8,062 bases of DNA from Clostridia bacterium (GTDB taxonomy: Bacteria > Bacillota > Clostridia > Oscillospirales > QAMX01), in contig JAFYNU010000514.1 of NCBI GenBank assembly GCA_017547975.1, forward strand, positions 1 through 8,062, in the 5' to 3' direction. Positions 5,743-8,062 of this stretch are shown here, piece by piece. Each line of letters starts with the position of its first letter. The stretch's first letter is position 1. The notes under the pieces were generated by a model that was given only the letters and a program-made list of their open reading frames with translations, was not told where the DNA came from and did not search any database. Position numbers and translations under genes: made by a program.

Positions 5743-6692
5743 GTCTCCTCGTATTTGGTAACGAACGATTAAAGGCGGCGGCGAAAGCCGCCGCCTTGTC
5801 GGGAAACGGCATGCGTGTGATCGTTCTGGAAGGCCCTGCCGGGAGCGGCAAGAGAACCCTGGCCCGTTACTTGGCAACTGCCTTTCTTTGCGAAAGCAGT
5901 ACGCCTCCCTGCGGCAGCTGCAACACCTGCCGTCTGATTGAAAAGGGGATACATCCCGACGTTATCATTCCCGAAAAAGACCGCAAAAAGGTCATATCGG
6001 TGGAGCAAATCAAACGCTTACGCACCGATGCCTATATTCGCCCCCACGTGGCCAAGGAAAAGGTCTATCTTTTTGAGGACGCCGAGGAACTGAATACCGA
6101 AGGCCAAAACGCCCTTCTGAAATTGCTGGAGGAACCGCCCGACACTGCCCGATTCATTATCCTGTGTCGGTCCAGGAGTCACCTTTTACCCACGGTGCTT
6201 TCCCGTTCCACCCTTTATACCGCCGAGGCTCTGACCCACGACCTGATGGACGCCTTCCTAAAAAAGTCTGCCCCCGATATGGATCCCCTGGATCGGGAGG
6301 ACGTCATTCGTCTTTCGGGAGGATACGCCGGACGAGCCCTGGAGTTGATTACCAAGGGCAATGCCATGCGCAAAGCAGCCCTGAATTATCTAAAAACCGC
6401 CGCCAGAAAGGATGAGTTTGCTTTATACCGCCTGGGAGAGACCCTGGCTGGCGACACAAATACCGACCTGGATGCATTTATCTCTGCCCTGCGGGACTTT
6501 TTGTGCCTTTCGGCCAAAAGTGCAGCGGGTCTTGGCTATGCCGGCGAAGAAACCGTCCCCGAATTCGGGAAGGAAAAGGTTTACGCCCTTTTGGAAGCCC
6601 TGCATCACATATCAGGCTACCGAAATGCCAATCTGTCTGCCTCCGCCTTTTTTGCGGGGTTGACCACATCCTTTGCATCTATATTGAATTAA
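5739..6692 (+). CDS. holB: DNA polymerase III delta-prime subunit (clamp loader)
   Basis: Clamp-loader subunit that helps place the sliding clamp on DNA during replication. Its 317 residues match the family. Seen in order: FGNERLK (6-12), a P-loop GPAGSGKRT (32-40) in which the residue after the lysine is Arg, a zinc site C51-x6-C58-x2-C61-x2-C64, a Walker B-like YLFEDAEEL (110-118), the hallmark NALLKLLEEPP (124-134), and LLPTVLSRS (149-157), where the usual SRC motif is SRS but the arginine-finger residue R156 remains. The altered P-loop fits a non-hydrolysing delta-prime, as known for E. coli. The start is TTG at 5739. The next ATG (codon 25) would remove the conserved N-terminus. The ribosome binding site is weak, so translation is probably coupled to darA. 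A strong hairpin lies in codons 12-20. Confidence 0.92.
   Translation: MSLLVFGNERLKAAAKAAALSGNGMRVIVLEGPAGSGKRTLARYLATAFLCESSTPPCGSCNTCRLIEKGIHPDVIIPEKDRKKVISVEQIKRLRTDAYIRPHVAKEKVYLFEDAEELNTEGQNALLKLLEEPPDTARFIILCRSRSHLLPTVLSRSTLYTAEALTHDLMDAFLKKSAPDMDPLDREDVIRLSGGYAGRALELITKGNAMRKAALNYLKTAARKDEFALYRLGETLAGDTNTDLDAFISALRDFLCLSAKSAAGLGYAGEETVPEFGKEKVYALLEALHHISGYRNANLSASAFFAGLTTSFASILN
5772..5797 (+). promoter_or_regulatory. Perfect 11-bp GC-rich hairpin with GAAA tetraloop inside the start of holB
   Basis: AAGGCGGCGGC (5772-5782) and GCCGCCGCCTT (5787-5797) are perfect complements around a GAAA (GNRA-class) loop. The hairpin starts 33 bases after the TTG start codon. In protein terms it is Lys-Ala-Ala-Ala-Lys-Ala-Ala-Ala-Leu. 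The alanine codons switch from GCG before the loop to GCC after it, which makes the match perfect. No T-tract follows, so a classic terminator is unlikely. It could tune translation initiation at the weak start, or attenuate or protect the mRNA. Confidence 0.65.
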
Positions 6693-6731
6693 TTTTGAAA
6701 GTTTGGCAGCCGCATGCCATAAAGCGGCAAT

Positions 6732-6735
6732 GGAG
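6732..6735 (+). promoter_or_regulatory. Ribosome binding site that fixes the TTG start of ricT
   Basis: GGAG lies eight bases before the TTG at 6744. The 51-base gap after holB also holds a short GCCGC (6709-6713) / GCGGC (6724-6728) inverted repeat with a ten-base loop just upstream, which might affect access to this site. The repeat is too short to weigh heavily. Confidence 0.55.
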
Positions 6736-6743
6736 TATATATC

Positions 6744-7607
6744 TTGATCGAAATTATTGGTGTCAGATTCAAAACCGTGGGAAAGATCTACTACTTTTCC
6801 CCGGACGAAATACAGGTTTCCGCCGGCGAGTACGTGGTTGTAGAAACCAGCCGCGGGGTCGAAATGGGCCTGACGGTGATTCCCAACAAGGAAATTCCCG
6901 ATGAGAAAATCGTACCTCCCCTAAAGAAGGTCATCCGCATTGCCACCCCGGAGGACCTGGCCAAGGTGGAAGAAAACAAAAAGAAGGAAAAAAGCGCCTT
7001 CCGCATTTGCGAAGAGAAAATTGCCGCCCACAAGCTGGATATGAAGCTGGTGGACGTGGAATACACCTTCGACGAAAGCAAGATTCTCTTCTACTTCACC
7101 TCCGACGGACGGGTGGACTTCCGGGAACTGGTGAAGGAGCTGGCCTCGGTTTTCCGCACCCGCATCGAGCTTCGGCAGATCGGTGTCCGGGACGAAGCCA
7201 AGATGCTGGGTGGTCTCGGTGTTTGCGGCCGGCCCTTCTGTTGCGCAACTTTTTTGGATGAATTCCAGCCTGTTTCCATCAAAATGGCAAAAGAACAGTA
7301 TCTTTCATTGAATCCCGTCAAGAATTCCGGAACCTGCGGACGGCTGATGTGCTGCCTGAAATACGAGCACGAAGCCTACGAACAGCTTCTGAAAACCACC
7401 CCCCGGGTAGGTGCCCTGGTGGACACTCCCGCGGGTCGCGGCACCGTTTCGGAGGTTACCCTTCTGACCGGACAACTGAAAGTCTCCCTTGTGAAAAATC
7501 CGGAAACCCCCAAAGTCTTCCACAAGAGCGAAGTCAAGCTCCTAAAGGATGCCCTTCCCCAAAAAGAAGCTATTCCTCCCGAAATGCGTGCATTGGAGGA
7601 AAAATAA
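6744..7607 (+). CDS. ricT: PSP1-domain protein RicT (YaaT), Y-complex subunit
   Basis: Member of the PSP1/YaaT family. In Bacillus subtilis, RicT (YaaT) joins RicA and RicF in an Fe-S-bearing complex that directs RNase Y mRNA processing and affects sporulation, competence and biofilm. The 287 residues match that protein's length. It starts with IIGVRFKTVGKIYYFSPDE (4-22), then VVVETSRGVEMG (31-42). The core holds two cysteine motifs, GVCGRPFCCATF (C161, C166, C167) and GTCGRLMCCLKYE (C198, C203, C204), suited to iron-sulfur ligation. A seventh cysteine is C89. The C-terminal tail is Lys/Glu/Pro-rich. TTG is chosen as start because the family N-terminus follows it at once and the first in-frame ATG is codon 41. 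The gene follows holB by 51 bases, as in Bacillus, and precedes the cupin gene by 12. Partner genes ricA and ricF are not in the window. Confidence 0.93.
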   Translation: MIEIIGVRFKTVGKIYYFSPDEIQVSAGEYVVVETSRGVEMGLTVIPNKEIPDEKIVPPLKKVIRIATPEDLAKVEENKKKEKSAFRICEEKIAAHKLDMKLVDVEYTFDESKILFYFTSDGRVDFRELVKELASVFRTRIELRQIGVRDEAKMLGGLGVCGRPFCCATFLDEFQPVSIKMAKEQYLSLNPVKNSGTCGRLMCCLKYEHEAYEQLLKTTPRVGALVDTPAGRGTVSEVTLLTGQLKVSLVKNPETPKVFHKSEVKLLKDALPQKEAIPPEMRALEEK

Positions 7608-7619
7608 CAGGAGGTCACT

Positions 7620-7973
7620 ATGGTTAGAAAGAAAAGCGAAGCCTGGGTCAAGGTGAATACCAACATGCGCGGCGGCGACGGCACCGTCACCATCACCAAC
7701 CTGCTCAATCCCGATTCCGAGGAATATTACGGCAAGGGCCGTCTCTTTGCCGAAATCACCCTGCCGGTTGGTGCTTCCATCGGTACCCATGAGCACCAGG
7801 GCGAAATGGAATGCTTCTACGTGCTTTCCGGTGTTGGCGTTTTCAACGACAACGGTACCGACGTGAACGTGGAAGAAGGCGACGTCTGCTATACCCCCAG
7901 CGGTTCGTTCCATTCCATCCGCAACGCTGGAAATGAGACTCTGCGACTGATGGCGCTGATCCTTTACAAGTAA
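7620..7973 (+). CDS. Small single-domain cupin protein
   Basis: A 117-residue beta-barrel cupin with unknown substrate. Both cupin motifs are complete. Motif 1 is G51-x5-H57-x-H59-x4-E64-x6-G71. Motif 2 is G87-x5-P93-x-G95-x2-H98-x3-N102. The expected metal ligands are therefore H57, H59, E64 and H98. No signal peptide, membrane segment or second domain is seen, so it is probably a cytosolic metal-binding enzyme or sensor. The ATG follows AGGAGGT with a short gap. It is the last gene of the darA-holB-ricT run, 12 bases after ricT, and an intrinsic terminator follows at once. Cupins of this size include sugar isomerases, dioxygenases and binding proteins, and the sequence does not allow a choice. 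A functional link to RicT is only inferred from position. Confidence 0.88.
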   Translation: MVRKKSEAWVKVNTNMRGGDGTVTITNLLNPDSEEYYGKGRLFAEITLPVGASIGTHEHQGEMECFYVLSGVGVFNDNGTDVNVEEGDVCYTPSGSFHSIRNAGNETLRLMALILYK

Positions 7974-7978
7974 ACTAT

Positions 7979-8009
7979 AAAAGCGAAACCCCTGCGGGCT
8001 TCGCTTTTT
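7979..8009 (+). terminator. Intrinsic terminator after the cupin gene
   Basis: AAGCGAA (7981-7987) pairs with TTCGCTT (8000-8006). After one A-C mismatch, CCC (7989-7991) pairs with GGG (7996-7998), with a four-base CTGC loop. A run of five T ends at 8009, and preceding A residues extend the stem. It lies six bases after the cupin stop codon and closes the plus-strand run. Confidence 0.88.
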
Positions 8010-8034
8010 CATTATGAGAACACGGAGGAACACC

Positions 8035-8062
8035 ATGAAAAAAATGGTCACCAAGGTCGCCG
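8035..8062 (+). CDS. Start of an unidentified gene (right window edge)
   Basis: An ATG at 8035 follows CGGAGGAACACC, a strong ribosome binding site with good spacing. Only nine codons are visible (MKKMVTKVA), too few to name it. The two lysines near the start would suit, but do not show, an exported protein. It begins 25 bases after the terminator of the cupin gene. No convincing promoter is seen in that gap, so read-through or an unseen promoter may serve it. Confidence 0.6.

Noticed and set aside
5772..5797. Intrinsic terminator between darA and holB
   Set aside because: The stem is strong but is followed by TTGTCGGG-like sequence rather than a T-run, and it lies inside the holB coding region.
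5811..5813. ATG as alternative start of holB (codon 25)
   Set aside because: It would remove the conserved N-terminal FGNERLK segment just before the P-loop and has no ribosome binding site. It would also leave the 5772-5797 hairpin as a terminator without a T-tract.
1..8062. CRISPR arrays, insertion sequences, tRNA or rRNA genes, phage or defence genes
   Set aside because: Reading both strands showed no regularly spaced repeats, transposase motifs, cloverleaf-like segments or known defence domains. Apart from the divergent promoter region, the genes are tightly packed housekeeping genes.

Overview
The window is a chromosomal housekeeping segment of a Gram-positive bacterium, most likely a member of the Clostridia (Bacillota). 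The reasons are the gene set (a DnaD-domain protein next to a DnaC/DnaI-like helicase loader, a DarA/PstA-type cyclic-di-AMP receptor, holB followed by a RicT/YaaT PSP1 protein, and a FemAB-type peptidoglycan aminoacyl ligase), the strong GGAGG-type ribosome binding sites, and the sigma-A-like promoters. By eye the coding DNA is moderately GC-rich, with many GGC, ACC and CGG codons, and the intergenic spots are sharply AT-rich. I see no mobile element, CRISPR array, tRNA or rRNA.

Left block (1-2879, minus strand): glyA, a DnaD-domain protein and a DnaC-like ATPase (cut by the left edge) form a tight operon with gaps of about 20 bases. A promoter with 17-base spacing (TTGCAA / TATAAT) lies upstream of glyA. 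The operon couples serine-glycine and one-carbon metabolism to primosome assembly.

Divergent control region (2880-3145): two back-to-back promoters, each with a 17-base spacer, drive glyA leftwards and a fem-like gene rightwards. Each predicted transcript begins with an imperfect stem-loop, and an inverted repeat lies between the two -35 boxes.

Right block (3146-7973, plus strand): a FemAB-family ligase is followed by a divergent alanine-racemase-family protein. Then come a 39-base run of pure A/T with a 16-base palindrome, the c-di-AMP receptor gene darA, holB (DNA polymerase III delta-prime, TTG start overlapping the darA stop), ricT (TTG start), and a small cupin protein. An intrinsic terminator follows the cupin gene, and the first nine codons of another gene start at the right edge.

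The genes suggest three themes: cell-wall bridge and D-amino-acid supply (fem, alr, perhaps glyA through glycine and serine), DNA replication (helicase loader, DnaD, delta-prime), and signalling or RNA control (DarA, RicT). I found no clearly new multi-gene defence or mobile system. The most unusual items are the racemase with several non-canonical active-site positions, a perfect 11-bp GAAA-loop hairpin inside the start of holB, and the all-A/T island before darA.
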